Source: Marinifilaceae bacterium (lineage in GTDB: Bacteria; Bacteroidota; Bacteroidia; Bacteroidales; Marinifilaceae). Taken from it: a stretch of DNA of 64,000 nt. Under the pieces are notes generated by a model. The model was given only the letters and a program-made list of their open reading frames with translations, had not been told where the DNA came from and made no database searches. Position 1 is the first letter of the stretch, and every line of letters begins with the position of its first letter. Made by a program: the position numbers and the translations under genes. Of this stretch, positions 26,702 to 35,820 are shown one piece after another. The stretch is taken from NCBI GenBank assembly GCA_017936285.1, contig JAGBFU010000064.1, forward strand, positions 21,830 to 85,829, given 5' to 3'.

Positions 26702-27205
26702 ATGAAATTTACAATTGCCAATATAATAATAGGCGCATATTCAATAGGGATGTTGGCATGTACGCCAAACGAAAATTCTGAACCGATATTGGGAAACTCT
26801 CCTAATGAACAATATCCTCAGAATATTTTATTTTCGGAATACCTTTTAGATGAAACTAATTGTAGATGGAATGTTTCATCGTATGATAGTGAAATATTAT
26901 GTATTAATGATAATAAAGAATTTATTAAATATATTTTATGCGAGGATACATGTAATTGTCCTGATATAGATTTTGAAAATAACACATTAATAATTATACA
27001 TGGCGGATGTCCGAATGCAATTCGCCACATCAGAATGGGTAATTTCTTGTTAATGTCTGATGGGAATGATTATAAATTTAATGTAGAATTAATACTGGAT
27101 AAGGTTGATTTTCCAGAATATTGGATAAAGGCAATTGTAACGGAAAAACTAAGAACAATTGATAAGATTGAATTAGAGGTAAATACAAGTTTTTATACGA
27201 TGTGA
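26702..27205 (+). CDS. Hypothetical lipoprotein
   Basis: 167 residues. A lipoprotein signal (SIGMLAC, Cys at ~20) is followed by a compact domain with CRWNVSSYDSE, NDNKEFIKYIL, then CPDIDFENNTLIIIHGGCPN. The pattern resembles small Bacteroidales lipoproteins of unknown function. Five cysteines lie in the mature part. It is AT-rich compared with core genes and sits in the insertion bounded by the 20-bp direct repeats, 11 bp after the S74 fragment. Confidence 0.65.
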   Translation: MKFTIANIIIGAYSIGMLACTPNENSEPILGNSPNEQYPQNILFSEYLLDETNCRWNVSSYDSEILCINDNKEFIKYILCEDTCNCPDIDFENNTLIIIHGGCPNAIRHIRMGNFLLMSDGNDYKFNVELILDKVDFPEYWIKAIVTEKLRTIDKIELEVNTSFYTM

Positions 27206-27227
27206 TAATCTTATTCTAAATTGGAAC

Positions 27228-27923
27228 ATGAAACGAAAAATACGTATGAAGATAATATTGATTCTGATTGTATCATGTGTGTTTTTTTCTGCATGTAATG
27301 ATATTGACAATACTTTGTCATTAGATACAATCTTTGATGAGACAATTTATATTGAAAGTGATGGAACTGAATATGTGGCTACACCAGACTTAACGCGTGT
27401 TTATATAGTATATCGCGAAAGTATGACAGATGAGATTAATAGTATTGTTAATACTAATATGTACGAAACAGATGATATTATTCATGACATAGAGTTCTTT
27501 ACCGGTTACTATGGGGAAGGTGTACCTGAGGCATTACAAAATTGTCGTTGCATTTTAATAAAAGGTGATGATCTCGCCCCTATTTGTAACGTCGCTCATA
27601 AATTTGTTTATTGTGCCCCCGATTATAATATAAAAGGATTGCCTTTACCATATTACGGAGCATCCAATTTTGTTGAGTTCACAATTAAGGGAATGAATAC
27701 TGCCCATACAAGAGAATCAATAAACACATTCTGTAAGGAAAATTCGGCAATATTTATTGGTATGTGTAAAATTGAGGGATATTCATACAGAGGATTAATT
27801 GCATGTACAAATAAAACACAAATGAGTGCTATGCAATTGGCATATCAGCTTAATAAAAGTAATTTAGTCAAACACGCAATGTGTTATTCGTTTTTTCCAG
27901 AACAGCCTGCAGCAATTGAATAG
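27228..27923 (+). CDS. Hypothetical lipoprotein
   Basis: 231 residues. A lipoprotein signal (VFFSAC, Cys at ~22-23) leads into a domain I do not recognise: TRVYIVYRESMTDEIN, HDIEFFTGYYGEG, CRCILIKGDDL and a C-terminal MSAMQLAYQLNKSNLVKHA. The C-terminal phrase resembles the end of small Bacteroidales surface lipoproteins sometimes found beside proteases. It is AT-rich, lies in the same insertion as the previous gene 22 bp downstream, and ends just before the right direct repeat. Confidence 0.65.
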   Translation: MKRKIRMKIILILIVSCVFFSACNDIDNTLSLDTIFDETIYIESDGTEYVATPDLTRVYIVYRESMTDEINSIVNTNMYETDDIIHDIEFFTGYYGEGVPEALQNCRCILIKGDDLAPICNVAHKFVYCAPDYNIKGLPLPYYGASNFVEFTIKGMNTAHTRESINTFCKENSAIFIGMCKIEGYSYRGLIACTNKTQMSAMQLAYQLNKSNLVKHAMCYSFFPEQPAAIE

Positions 27924-27929
27924 CTAATC

Positions 27930-27949
27930 TCCTTTGGCGTGAGTAATGG
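27930..27949 (+). repeat. Right direct repeat of the 1.7 kb insertion
   Basis: Exact 20-bp copy of 26197-26216, here not part of a gene. The ancestral nitroreductase 3' flank probably continues from here. Confidence 0.85.
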
Positions 27950-27951
27950 TG

Positions 27952-28075
27952 AAGAAGCTGTCTAACAAGGCTACTTTGTCGTTTTACTCGCCCGAACAAT
28001 GCTCATTTACCTTATGTAAACTGCGCTTTTTCGGGCTTCGTAGGCCTAAAATTAGCACTTGTTATACAACTTCTT
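27952..28075. repeat. MITE-like structured element
   Basis: The 18-bp ends AAGAAGCTGTCTAACAAG (27952-27969) and CTTGTTATACAACTTCTT (28058-28075) are inverted repeats at 16 of 18 positions. Inside, CCCGAA and TTCGGG (about 27991-28036) form a second stem. No ORF is present. The left end also pairs with the right arm of the next hairpin. It could be a non-autonomous element or a structured RNA. Confidence 0.55.
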
Positions 28076-28082
28076 AAAGCGA

Positions 28083-28114
28083 GGGGCTGTCAAACAAACT
28101 TGTTAGACAGCCCC
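28083..28114. terminator. Strong hairpin after the TrmH-family gene
   Basis: Arms GGGGCTGTCAAACAA and TTGTTAGACAGCCCC pair at 14 of 15 positions. It begins 4 bp past the stop codon of the methyltransferase gene. T-runs are weak, so its terminator role is likely but not certain. Confidence 0.55.
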
Positions 28115-28118
28115 TTTA

Positions 28119-28663
28119 TTATCTTAGAGTTGGAAGGAGTGGTTTGATGGTTTGCCATAGAACCATTCCAACGGTGACAGAAACATTGAATGAGTGCTTT
28201 GTTCCGAATTGCGGAATTTCCAGAGTTGCATGCGAAAGGTCAATAACCTCTTGTTGAACACCTTTAACTTCGTTGCCAAATATTAAGGCATATTTTTTAC
28301 CATTTTCCGGCTCAAAATTTTCAAGTGAAATGCTCTTTTCGGTCTGCTCTACAGATAGTAGGGTGTAGCCCTCAGTACGTAGTTTCTCACACAAAGCAAT
28401 ACTATCCTTTACATACTCCCAGTCAACTGCATCCTCGGCTCCGAGGGCGGTTTTGTGAACCTCGCGGTTTTCTGGGGTAGGGCAAATTCCGCACAACCAA
28501 ATCTTTCAATACGAAAGGCATCGGCAGTTCTGAATACCGAACCTACATTATTCTGGCTGCGAACATTGTCTAAAACAATTACAATGGGCACCTTTGCAGC
28601 CTCTTTAAACTCTTCTGTAGATATTCTGTTTAGCTCTTCGCTCTCTAATTTTCTGTGTTCCAT
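28119..28663 (-). pseudogene. SpoU/TrmH-family RNA 2'-O-methyltransferase, frameshifted
   Basis: Two overlapping frames together make a full small SpouT methyltransferase. Frame 1 from 28663 encodes VPIVIVLDNVRSQNNVGSVFRTADAF...RFG; frame 2 continues LCGICPTPENREVHKTALGAED to IFGNEVKGVQQEVIDLSHATLEIPQ and SFNVSVTVGMVLW. They join if one base is added near 28495, where homologues read RFGLCGICPTP. The total length (545 nt) is one short of whole codons. Either a recent null mutation or an assembly error. It lies 10 bp after miaB. Confidence 0.85.
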
Positions 28664-28673
28664 GAAATAAATT

Positions 28674-30002
28674 TTAAACAGCTACTAACTCTCCGATTAA
28701 GGTGGCAGATGTACAACTGTTAACCTTTACATTTACCAATGTTCCAATCCGGATGCCCTCGGCTGGGAATACTACAACCTTGTTTTGGCTTGTTCTACCG
28801 AACATCTCTTTGTTGCTCTTCTTCGATACTCCCTCGACAAGAACCTCAAAAGTTTTGCCTAAGTCACGTTGATTGCTCTCTTCCGACCACTTTGTCTGTA
28901 ACTCTATAAGTTCAGCCAAACGGCGTCCCTTTGTCTCCTCGTCCACATTGTCTGGAAGGTTTTTGCTTGCCATTGTACCTGGACGTTCTGAGTATTTGAA
29001 CATAAATGCCAAATCAAATCCAACCTCTTTCATTAGTGAGAGAGTTTGCTGGTAATCCTCCTCGCTCTCGTTGTGGAAGCCAACAAAAACATCGGTCGAG
29101 ATTCCGCACTCCGGAATAATTCTGCGAATAGCGGCAATTCGATCCAGATACCACTCTCTGGTATATTTGCGGTTCATATTCTTTAGAACCGAGTTGCTGC
29201 CCGATTGTACCGGAAGGTGAATGCTTTTGCAGATGTTATGATGCTTTGCTATTACGCATAGTGTCTCGTCGCTCATATCTTTCGGATGGCTTGTAGAGAA
29301 TCGGATTCGCATATCCGGAGCGGTTGTCGCAACCAACTCCAGCAGGGCAGGGAAGTCGGTAATAGTCTCTCCCTCTATATGCTTGTATGAGTTTACATTC
29401 TGTCCCAATAGGGTAACCTCTTTATATCCTTTGCTTTGCAGATCAAGAAGTTCTGTTATGATACTTTTGGGAGAGCGGCTACGCTCGCGTCCGCGTGTAT
29501 ATGGAACTATACAATATGTGCAGAAGTTATTGCATCCTCGCATTATTGAGATAAAGCCTGAGATAGCAGTTGAATCCAGACGGGTTGGACAGACATTTTT
29601 GTATGTCTCATTCTCGGACAAATCAATATTTATGGCTTTCTCTCCCTTTTCTGCCAACTTTATCAAGCGTGGCAGATCAAGGTATGCATCAGGCCCTACA
29701 ACTATATTGAGCTGTTTCTCCTCTTCAAACAGACGATCCCCTAAGCGTTCTGCCATACAACCCATAATACCGATGAGTAAATCCGGGTTTTGTTTTCTAA
29801 CCTCGGCAAAGCCACGAATACGTCCCCTGACACGTTGTTCTGCATTTTCACGGACAGAACATGTGTTTACCAAAATTATGTCAGATGAAAATCTATCTTC
29901 AGTTCTCTCATATCCCTCTTGCTCCAGAATTGAAGCAACCACCTCACTGTCTGCCACATTCATCTGGCAGCCGTATGTCTCAATATAAAACTTTTTTATC
30001 AT
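28674..30002 (-). CDS. miaB: tRNA-2-methylthio-N6-isopentenyladenosine synthase
   Basis: 442 residues. The UPF0004 domain has YGCQMNVAD, NTCSVRENAE and IMGCMAERLG; the radical-SAM motif is GCNNFCTYCIVPYTRGRERSR; a C-terminal TRAM domain follows. It adds methylthio to i6A37 of tRNA using two Fe-S clusters. It probably shares a unit with the upstream OmpP1-like gene (36 bp) and the downstream methyltransferase (10 bp). Confidence 0.97.
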   Translation of the reverse strand: MIKKFYIETYGCQMNVADSEVVASILEQEGYERTEDRFSSDIILVNTCSVRENAEQRVRGRIRGFAEVRKQNPDLLIGIMGCMAERLGDRLFEEEKQLNIVVGPDAYLDLPRLIKLAEKGEKAINIDLSENETYKNVCPTRLDSTAISGFISIMRGCNNFCTYCIVPYTRGRERSRSPKSIITELLDLQSKGYKEVTLLGQNVNSYKHIEGETITDFPALLELVATTAPDMRIRFSTSHPKDMSDETLCVIAKHHNICKSIHLPVQSGSNSVLKNMNRKYTREWYLDRIAAIRRIIPECGISTDVFVGFHNESEEDYQQTLSLMKEVGFDLAFMFKYSERPGTMASKNLPDNVDEETKGRRLAELIELQTKWSEESNQRDLGKTFEVLVEGVSKKSNKEMFGRTSQNKVVVFPAEGIRIGTLVNVKVNSCTSATLIGELVAV

Positions 30003-30038
30003 AGGAATAACTCCTTCTCTTCGCTATTGTGTTTGTTC

Positions 30039-31583
30039 TTAAAATTTGGCACCCAACGTTAGCTTCATAATGTGACGTTGATACTCATTCGTTACTGGAA
30101 TTGATGCATACTCGCCCCAATTGTAAAATTGAGTTGTGTTGTTATATTTGCAGTTTGAGTAACTGAAATCAATCATTGCCCACTCCTTTGACCAGCCAAT
30201 TCCGCAGTTGTGTTGTTTTAAATCACTCTCCTCGGCATTTCGATATGGGGTTGCATTCAGGTTGTAACCATATCTTAAACTGAAGTTTCGGGTCAATTTA
30301 AATTCTGCTCCAACGGCATAGTTCCATTTGCTTGCATAGGTTGAACGAATTGAACTATTCAACTCTCCGTAAAGCGGCTCAAAGTTATAAAAATCATCGC
30401 CAGATTCCGAATATTTTGCCTTGCTATATGCGATATATTCAGCATCTGCGCTTATAATCAAACGCTTACCGATAACTACGGCAGCTCCCAAATCAGCTCT
30501 CCATGCTGTACGCATACTGTAGTGATATGAGGTTAATGGGCTTGTATCTGAGAACCAATCACCATCTCTTCCAATTGTTTCGTCGCGCTCATTATTGTAA
30601 AATGCATCAATGTATGCGTCTGCGTCGTAATTAACCTCCCACCATGTTGGGGTGTGTATAGAGGCTCCCAGGCGTATGGCGTTGGTTGGTCTGTAAATAA
30701 GACCGAAACTGAATTGTGCTCCTACAGCGTCGTTGTGTTCCCAGGTATGGTAGTCATAATAATCCAGACCGCTTGGTGCATTCAATGCTGCTGCCTCACG
30801 GTATAGTGATGTATGACGATATGATAGTTGTTGTGCGCTGATACCCAATCCAACATACCACTTGTCACTGATGTTAGCACCTAATGATACTGTGTAACTG
30901 CCTTGATATCCTTTCTCCCTGACTTTTTCGTTTTGTGATACCGCGTCGGTTACAGGGGTGCCATCGACACTATTATCAAGTACAGAGAAGTAACCACCGT
31001 CACCATTTGGGTTGATTAGGTATGTGTTGTATGCCAACTGTCCGCCCAGTGAGTTCAGATAGTCTGGTTCGATTCCCGCCGATTGTTCTGCCCACACATG
31101 TGTCATTGATGTAGGCGATGTCGGAACAAGACGATTTGTCTCAAGGTTGAAGTTATTTGTGTTGGTATATGCAATTCCTACGTTGAAGTAGCGCAGTGGT
31201 GCATCATCGCTAATCTTAAATGCGAGTACAAGCCCTAAATTATCCATCTGGAACGAGGTTCTTGAGGCTTTGCTTGTTGTAGAATTAGGGAAGCCATTTT
31301 CAATGAAGTTTGCATATGAACTACTCTTTGAGACTGTGGGATTCAAAGTGAGGGTGATTTCGGTATTTCGAAATACTCCCACTCCGGCGGGGTTTTTTGT
31401 AATACCGCTAACCTCGCCTCCAAGAGCTGTGAATGCTCCTCCCATAGCAGTTGCACGGGCACTTCCCATGTTGGTTTGACGTGAATATCTGCCTGCCTCC
31501 AGGATTGTTTGTGCTTCCACTCTGTTTATGCCAATACTTAGGCATATAGCGCAAAAAAGTGATATAGTATAAATTTTTTTCAT
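30039..31583 (-). CDS. OmpP1/FadL-family outer-membrane protein
   Basis: 514 residues. The signal peptide is cut near VEAQT (~residue 25). The N-terminal hatch region has the FadL-type GSARATAMGGAFTALGGEVSGITKNPAGVGVF, and the rest alternates in beta-strand fashion with a terminal HIMKLTLGAKF strand. Such proteins pass hydrophobic molecules across the outer membrane. The ligand is unknown; some Bacteroidales relatives are labelled hemin receptors without proof. Confidence 0.87.
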   Translation of the reverse strand: MKKIYTISLFCAICLSIGINRVEAQTILEAGRYSRQTNMGSARATAMGGAFTALGGEVSGITKNPAGVGVFRNTEITLTLNPTVSKSSSYANFIENGFPNSTTSKASRTSFQMDNLGLVLAFKISDDAPLRYFNVGIAYTNTNNFNLETNRLVPTSPTSMTHVWAEQSAGIEPDYLNSLGGQLAYNTYLINPNGDGGYFSVLDNSVDGTPVTDAVSQNEKVREKGYQGSYTVSLGANISDKWYVGLGISAQQLSYRHTSLYREAAALNAPSGLDYYDYHTWEHNDAVGAQFSFGLIYRPTNAIRLGASIHTPTWWEVNYDADAYIDAFYNNERDETIGRDGDWFSDTSPLTSYHYSMRTAWRADLGAAVVIGKRLIISADAEYIAYSKAKYSESGDDFYNFEPLYGELNSSIRSTYASKWNYAVGAEFKLTRNFSLRYGYNLNATPYRNAEESDLKQHNCGIGWSKEWAMIDFSYSNCKYNNTTQFYNWGEYASIPVTNEYQRHIMKLTLGAKF

Positions 31584-31628
31584 CTTACTTATTTTTCAAA
31601 TAACAAGTTTCAAATACCTACATTTATG

Positions 31629-33014
31629 TTATCTTGTACGGCTTATTCTACCTCCGCCACCGCCAACATTGCGGCTTGCTCCTCCACCTGTAGGACGGCT
31701 GATTGAACTTCCGCCGGAGCGAGTTGGTGTACCGCTTCTATACGAACCGCTGTTACTTGGTCTTGTAACGCGACTGCTGCCACTATTCGTCGGACGAGTT
31801 ACCCGACTACTACTACTGTTGTTGCTTGGACGAGTCACCCGACTGGTGCTACTGTTGCCGGTAGGTCTTGCTACCTTATTACTATTACTTTTACCGGGTC
31901 TTGTAACGGTTGTGGTGCCACTGCCATTTTGTGTCGGTCTGCTACTTTCAACTCTTGAGTTACCATTATTCTGTGTCGGTCTGTTGTTATCAACTCTTGT
32001 ACCATTCGGTCTTCCGTTTGTTGTTCCCGGTCTTACAATCTGATCCTTTTTATTGTCAGGAGCGCCATTGCCGCCAACAACTCCACCGCCAACTCCAGGT
32101 CTCTGGGTTGTTCCCGGGGTGATGGTTTGGCCACCTCCCGGAGTTGTTGTAGGCCTCCATTTGCCTTGATTCGGACGGTGTCCTGGTTCCGGTTTCGGTG
32201 AGTGTCCGGGTTTGTTCGGCCCGGTCGGATTGTGAGGTCGGGTGTGTTCAGGTCTGTGTGGCCTGTAGCCCGGACCAGGGTAATATCCCGGATGGTGTGG
32301 TTTGTGGTGCGGGCCCGGATAATATCCCGGATAGTGATGTCCGTAGTAAGGATCATAGTAGTGATGATGGTGGTGATACCATGGGTCGTAGCACCATGGA
32401 TCGTAATGATGAGGGCCATAGTACCATGGATCGTAATACCATGGATCGTAGTACCATGGGTTGTAATACCATGGAGTTGCTACACTATAACTTATACCAA
32501 CTCCAATACCGATTGATGTTCCGAACCTGACTCCTGCTCTCCATCGGTATGGAGAGTAGTCAAAGAATACAATATCGGCAGAGGGGTATGGGCCAAACAG
32601 AAAGTCTGTGTAGATTGCGTAGTTGAGAGAGGTAGGAAACCACCAATATCTCCCATTTGATACAAAGACATTCCAGTCGCTGCTGAAGGCCATGCTTTCG
32701 GCAATTGAAGCCTCGTTCGATACCATGTATCCAAATCCGTTAGGGTAGTTGCCGATAATGTCGTATGCTCTTCTCAGGTCAGCTTCACTGCCATCCCAGC
32801 CACCTAACCAATAACCCTCGATTTTTGGGGTATAATAAACAGGTTCCGGTGCCGGGGTTGAATTTACCACTACCACACTCTTTGTGGCTTTTTGGGGTGC
32901 ATAGTATATACCGTCACTATAATAACCGCTCTCAGTCCCTGTTGAATACAGGGAGATACATGATACGCATAACCACGCACATAAACTTGCAAAAATAGGT
33001 GTTACTCTTTTCAT
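31629..33014 (-). CDS. His/Tyr/Trp-rich low-complexity lipoprotein
   Basis: 461 residues. The lipoprotein signal ends at Cys19 (LCVSC). Residues ~60-180 form a folded-looking aromatic domain. Residues 181-258 are repeats of D-P-W-Y-Y and P-G-Y-Y-P-G with many His, including five in a row. Residues ~260-460 are basic, Gly/Ser/Pro/Asn-rich, with repeated S-R-V-T-R-P units, ending GGGGGRISRTR. The His/Tyr block could bind metal or stick to surfaces; no domain is recognised there. Antisense ORFs across it are by-products of the composition. Confidence 0.75.
   Translation of the reverse strand: MKRVTPIFASLCAWLCVSCISLYSTGTESGYYSDGIYYAPQKATKSVVVVNSTPAPEPVYYTPKIEGYWLGGWDGSEADLRRAYDIIGNYPNGFGYMVSNEASIAESMAFSSDWNVFVSNGRYWWFPTSLNYAIYTDFLFGPYPSADIVFFDYSPYRWRAGVRFGTSIGIGVGISYSVATPWYYNPWYYDPWYYDPWYYGPHHYDPWCYDPWYHHHHHYYDPYYGHHYPGYYPGPHHKPHHPGYYPGPGYRPHRPEHTRPHNPTGPNKPGHSPKPEPGHRPNQGKWRPTTTPGGGQTITPGTTQRPGVGGGVVGGNGAPDNKKDQIVRPGTTNGRPNGTRVDNNRPTQNNGNSRVESSRPTQNGSGTTTVTRPGKSNSNKVARPTGNSSTSRVTRPSNNSSSSRVTRPTNSGSSRVTRPSNSGSYRSGTPTRSGGSSISRPTGGGASRNVGGGGGRISRTR
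32376..32476 (-). repeat. 15-bp tandem repeats encoding D-P-W-Y-Y
   Basis: TACCATGGATCGTAA-type units in tandem, with drift, encode the aromatic repeats of the lipoprotein. They are in frame, so copy-number change would shorten or lengthen the protein without a frameshift. Confidence 0.7.
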
Positions 33015-33081
33015 ATGCGTTACTTTTTAATATTTGACGTAAAAATAGTGCTTTATATTTAAATATTCCTTAAAAAATCCC

Positions 33082-33089
33082 TAATTTTG
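33082..33089 (+). promoter_or_regulatory. -7 box of proS
   Basis: TAATTTTG 25 bp before the proS start codon. The upstream TTG is not at the usual spacing. Confidence 0.5.
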
Positions 33090-33114
33090 CCTTGTTTTAT
33101 ATAAATTAAAGAAA

Positions 33115-34590
33115 ATGGGTAAATTTTTAACATCTCGAAGTGAAGATTATTCGCAGTGGTACAATGAGTTAGTGGTAAAGGCCGGATTGGCTGAGCAGTC
33201 TGCTGTGCGTGGTTGTATGGTGATTAAACCATACGGATATGCTATATGGGAGAAGATGCAGCGTCAGTTGGATAATATGTTTAAGGAGACCGGACACTAC
33301 AATGCATATTTTCCTCTGTTGATTCCGAAGTCTTTCTTCTCAAGAGAGGCTGATCACGTTGAAGGTTTTGCCAAGGAGTGTGCTGTTGTTACTCACTATC
33401 GTTTGAAAAATGATCCGAATGGTGCCGGTGTTGTTGTTGATCCGGCTGCAAAATTGGAGGAGGAGTATATTATCCGTCCAACATCAGAGACAATTATCTG
33501 GAATACATATAAGAACTGGATTCAATCTTATCGCGACCTGCCTATTTTGTGCAATCAGTGGGCTAATGTGATGCGTTGGGAGATGCGCACAAGAATCTTC
33601 CTGCGTACTGCCGAGTTCTTGTGGCAGGAGGGCCACACTGCTCATGCTACAAAAGAGGAGGCTATCGAGGAGACAATGAAGATGATTCATGTGTATGAGC
33701 AGTTTGCTCGTGAGTGGATGGCAATGCCTGTGATTATGGGTCATAAGAGTGATAATGAGCGCTTTGCCGGTGCTTTGGATACTTGTACAATTGAGGCTTT
33801 GATGCAGGATGGTAAGGCATTGCAGGCTGGAACATCGCACTTCCTGGGACAGAATTTTGCCAAGGCGTTTGATGTGCAGTTTACTGATAAGAGTGGTAAA
33901 CTGGAGTACGTTTGGGCAACCTCATGGGGTGTATCTACACGTTTGATGGGTGCTTTGATTATGGCTCACTCTGATGACAATGGTTTGGTATTGCCTCCGA
34001 AATTGGCTCCTATTCAGGTTGTAATCGTTCCTATCTTCAAGAAGTCTGAGGGATTGCAGAAGATATCAGAGAGAGTTGATCCTCTTATTGCAAAGTTGAA
34101 GGCGATGGGAGTGTCGGTTAAGTTTGATGATGACGATACACAGAAACCGGGATGGAAGTTTGCAGAGTATGAGTTGAAGGGAGTGCCTGTACGTCTGGCT
34201 ATCGGTGAGCGCGATTTGGAGAATGGAACCATCGAGGTTGCACGAAGAGATACCTTGACCAAGGAGACCTTGCCTATCGAGGGCGTTGAGGAGAAGATTG
34301 TTACATTGTTGGATGAGATTCAACAGAATATCTACAAGAAGGCGTATGACTTCCGTGAGTCAATGATTACTAAAGTCGATGATTACGAGGAGTTTAAGAA
34401 GTTGATTGAGACTAAAGGCGGATTCTTCCTTTGCCACTGGGATGGAACAACCGAGACCGAGGAGCAGATTAAGGCTGATACCAAGGCAACTATTCGTTGT
34501 ATTCCTTTCGACGGTGAAGAGGAGGAGGGTAAGTGTATGGTTACCGGAAAGCCTTCTCATAGAAGAGTTTTGATTGCAAAAGCTTATTAA
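33115..34590 (+). CDS. proS: Prolyl-tRNA synthetase, archaeal/eukaryotic-like type
   Basis: 491 residues. Class II motifs include [24 protein letters not shown] and [24 protein letters not shown], then [13 protein letters not shown], the anticodon-binding domain and the C-terminal domain ending [10 protein letters not shown]. The editing insertion of bacterial-type ProRS is missing, which is usual for Bacteroidales. It charges tRNA(Pro). pepT starts 8 bp after it. Confidence 0.97.
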   Translation: MGKFLTSRSEDYSQWYNELVVKAGLAEQSAVRGCMVIKPYGYAIWEKMQRQLDNMFKETGHYNAYFPLLIPKSFFSREADHVEGFAKECAVVTHYRLKNDPNGAGVVVDPAAKLEEEYIIRPTSETIIWNTYKNWIQSYRDLPILCNQWANVMRWEMRTRIFLRTAEFLWQEGHTAHATKEEAIEETMKMIHVYEQFAREWMAMPVIMGHKSDNERFAGALDTCTIEALMQDGKALQAGTSHFLGQNFAKAFDVQFTDKSGKLEYVWATSWGVSTRLMGALIMAHSDDNGLVLPPKLAPIQVVIVPIFKKSEGLQKISERVDPLIAKLKAMGVSVKFDDDDTQKPGWKFAEYELKGVPVRLAIGERDLENGTIEVARRDTLTKETLPIEGVEEKIVTLLDEIQQNIYKKAYDFRESMITKVDDYEEFKKLIETKGGFFLCHWDGTTETEEQIKADTKATIRCIPFDGEEEEGKCMVTGKPSHRRVLIAKAY

Positions 34591-34597
34591 TAGAGAT

Positions 34598-35818
34598 ATG
34601 ACACAGGTTTTAGAGCGTTTTTTGAAGTATGTGCAGTGTGCAACACAATCAGATCCGCACACCCATACAACACCAAGTACTCCTGAGCAGACAGTATTTG
34701 CTCACCAGTTGGCCGATGAGATGCGTGAAATAGGAATGAGCGATGTATCGGTTGATGAGAATAGTTATGTGATGGGTTTTTTGCCTTCAAATATTGAGAA
34801 GGAGGTGCCGGTATTGGGCTTTATTGCACATATGGACACAAGTCCCGATTTCTCGGGTAAGGATGTGAAGCCTCGCCTTGTAGAGTATAAGGGGGGGGAC
34901 ATTCTGTTGAACGAGGAACTGGATATTGCAATAACGCTCGAAAGCTCTCCGGAGTTGAAGAATTTTATTGGCGATACCCTGGTTGTTACTGATGGTACAA
35001 CCCTTCTTGGTGCAGATGATAAGGCGGGAATAGCAGAGATTATGACTGCTATGGAGTACCTTATTCAACATCCAGAGATCAAGCATGGTAAGATTGCAGT
35101 TTGTATAACTCCAGATGAGGAGATAGGCGAGGGCGCAGATCATTTTGATTTAGAGAAGTTTGGTGCCAAGTATGCCTATACCATGGATGGAGGAGAGAAG
35201 GGATGTCTTGAGTATGAGAACTTTAATGCAGCGTACGCAAAGATAACATTTACCGGAAAGAATTATCATCCGGGTTATGCCAAGAATCGTATGGTAAACT
35301 CTATTGCATTGAGTCAGTATTTCTTAGCTAATATGCCTAAACGTGAGGTACCTGAGGCTACAGAGGGATATGAGGGATTCTTCCATGTTTATACAATAAA
35401 AGGTGGCGTTGAGAGTACCGAGATAGAGATGATTATCCGTGATTTTGACTTTGACAGTTTCAGCCGCAGAAAGAAACTTATTGAGAATCTTGTTACAGAT
35501 ATGGTTAAAAAGTTCGGTGATGTTGTCAAACTTGAACTTCGTGACCAGTATGCAAATATGCTTGAGAAGATTGAGCCGGTTCGTTTCGTGGTTGATATTG
35601 CGCGTCAGGCTATGATGGATTGTGATGTTAAGCCTGCAATTCAGCCTATTCGTGGCGGTACTGACGGAGTGAGATTGTCGTACATGGGAATGCCTACTCC
35701 TAACCTCTTTTCCGGAGCAATGAATATGCACGGAAAGTATGAGTATGTGTCGGTTGATACTCTTGAGAGTGCAGTTAAGGTAATTGTGCGAATATCAGAG
35801 TTGTACGTCAATTTGTAA
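34598..35818 (+). CDS. pepT: Peptidase T (tripeptidase)
   Basis: 406 residues from the ATG at 34598; an earlier in-frame start lies within the proS end and is rejected. M20 metal-site motifs are intact: IAHMDTSPDFSG, LLGADDKAGIAEIM, ITPDEEIGEGADHFD and RGGTDGVRLSYMGMPTPN. It removes the N-terminal residue from tripeptides in the cytoplasm using two zinc ions. It is in a unit with proS and the BASS transporter, which starts 2 bp after its stop. Confidence 0.96.
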   Translation: MTQVLERFLKYVQCATQSDPHTHTTPSTPEQTVFAHQLADEMREIGMSDVSVDENSYVMGFLPSNIEKEVPVLGFIAHMDTSPDFSGKDVKPRLVEYKGGDILLNEELDIAITLESSPELKNFIGDTLVVTDGTTLLGADDKAGIAEIMTAMEYLIQHPEIKHGKIAVCITPDEEIGEGADHFDLEKFGAKYAYTMDGGEKGCLEYENFNAAYAKITFTGKNYHPGYAKNRMVNSIALSQYFLANMPKREVPEATEGYEGFFHVYTIKGGVESTEIEMIIRDFDFDSFSRRKKLIENLVTDMVKKFGDVVKLELRDQYANMLEKIEPVRFVVDIARQAMMDCDVKPAIQPIRGGTDGVRLSYMGMPTPNLFSGAMNMHGKYEYVSVDTLESAVKVIVRISELYVNL

Positions 35819-35820
35819 TT

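Noticed and set aside
31669..32530. Leu-rich and Val-rich ORFs opposite the low-complexity lipoprotein
   Set aside because: They arise from the compositional bias of the sense strand and have no start signals or homology pattern.
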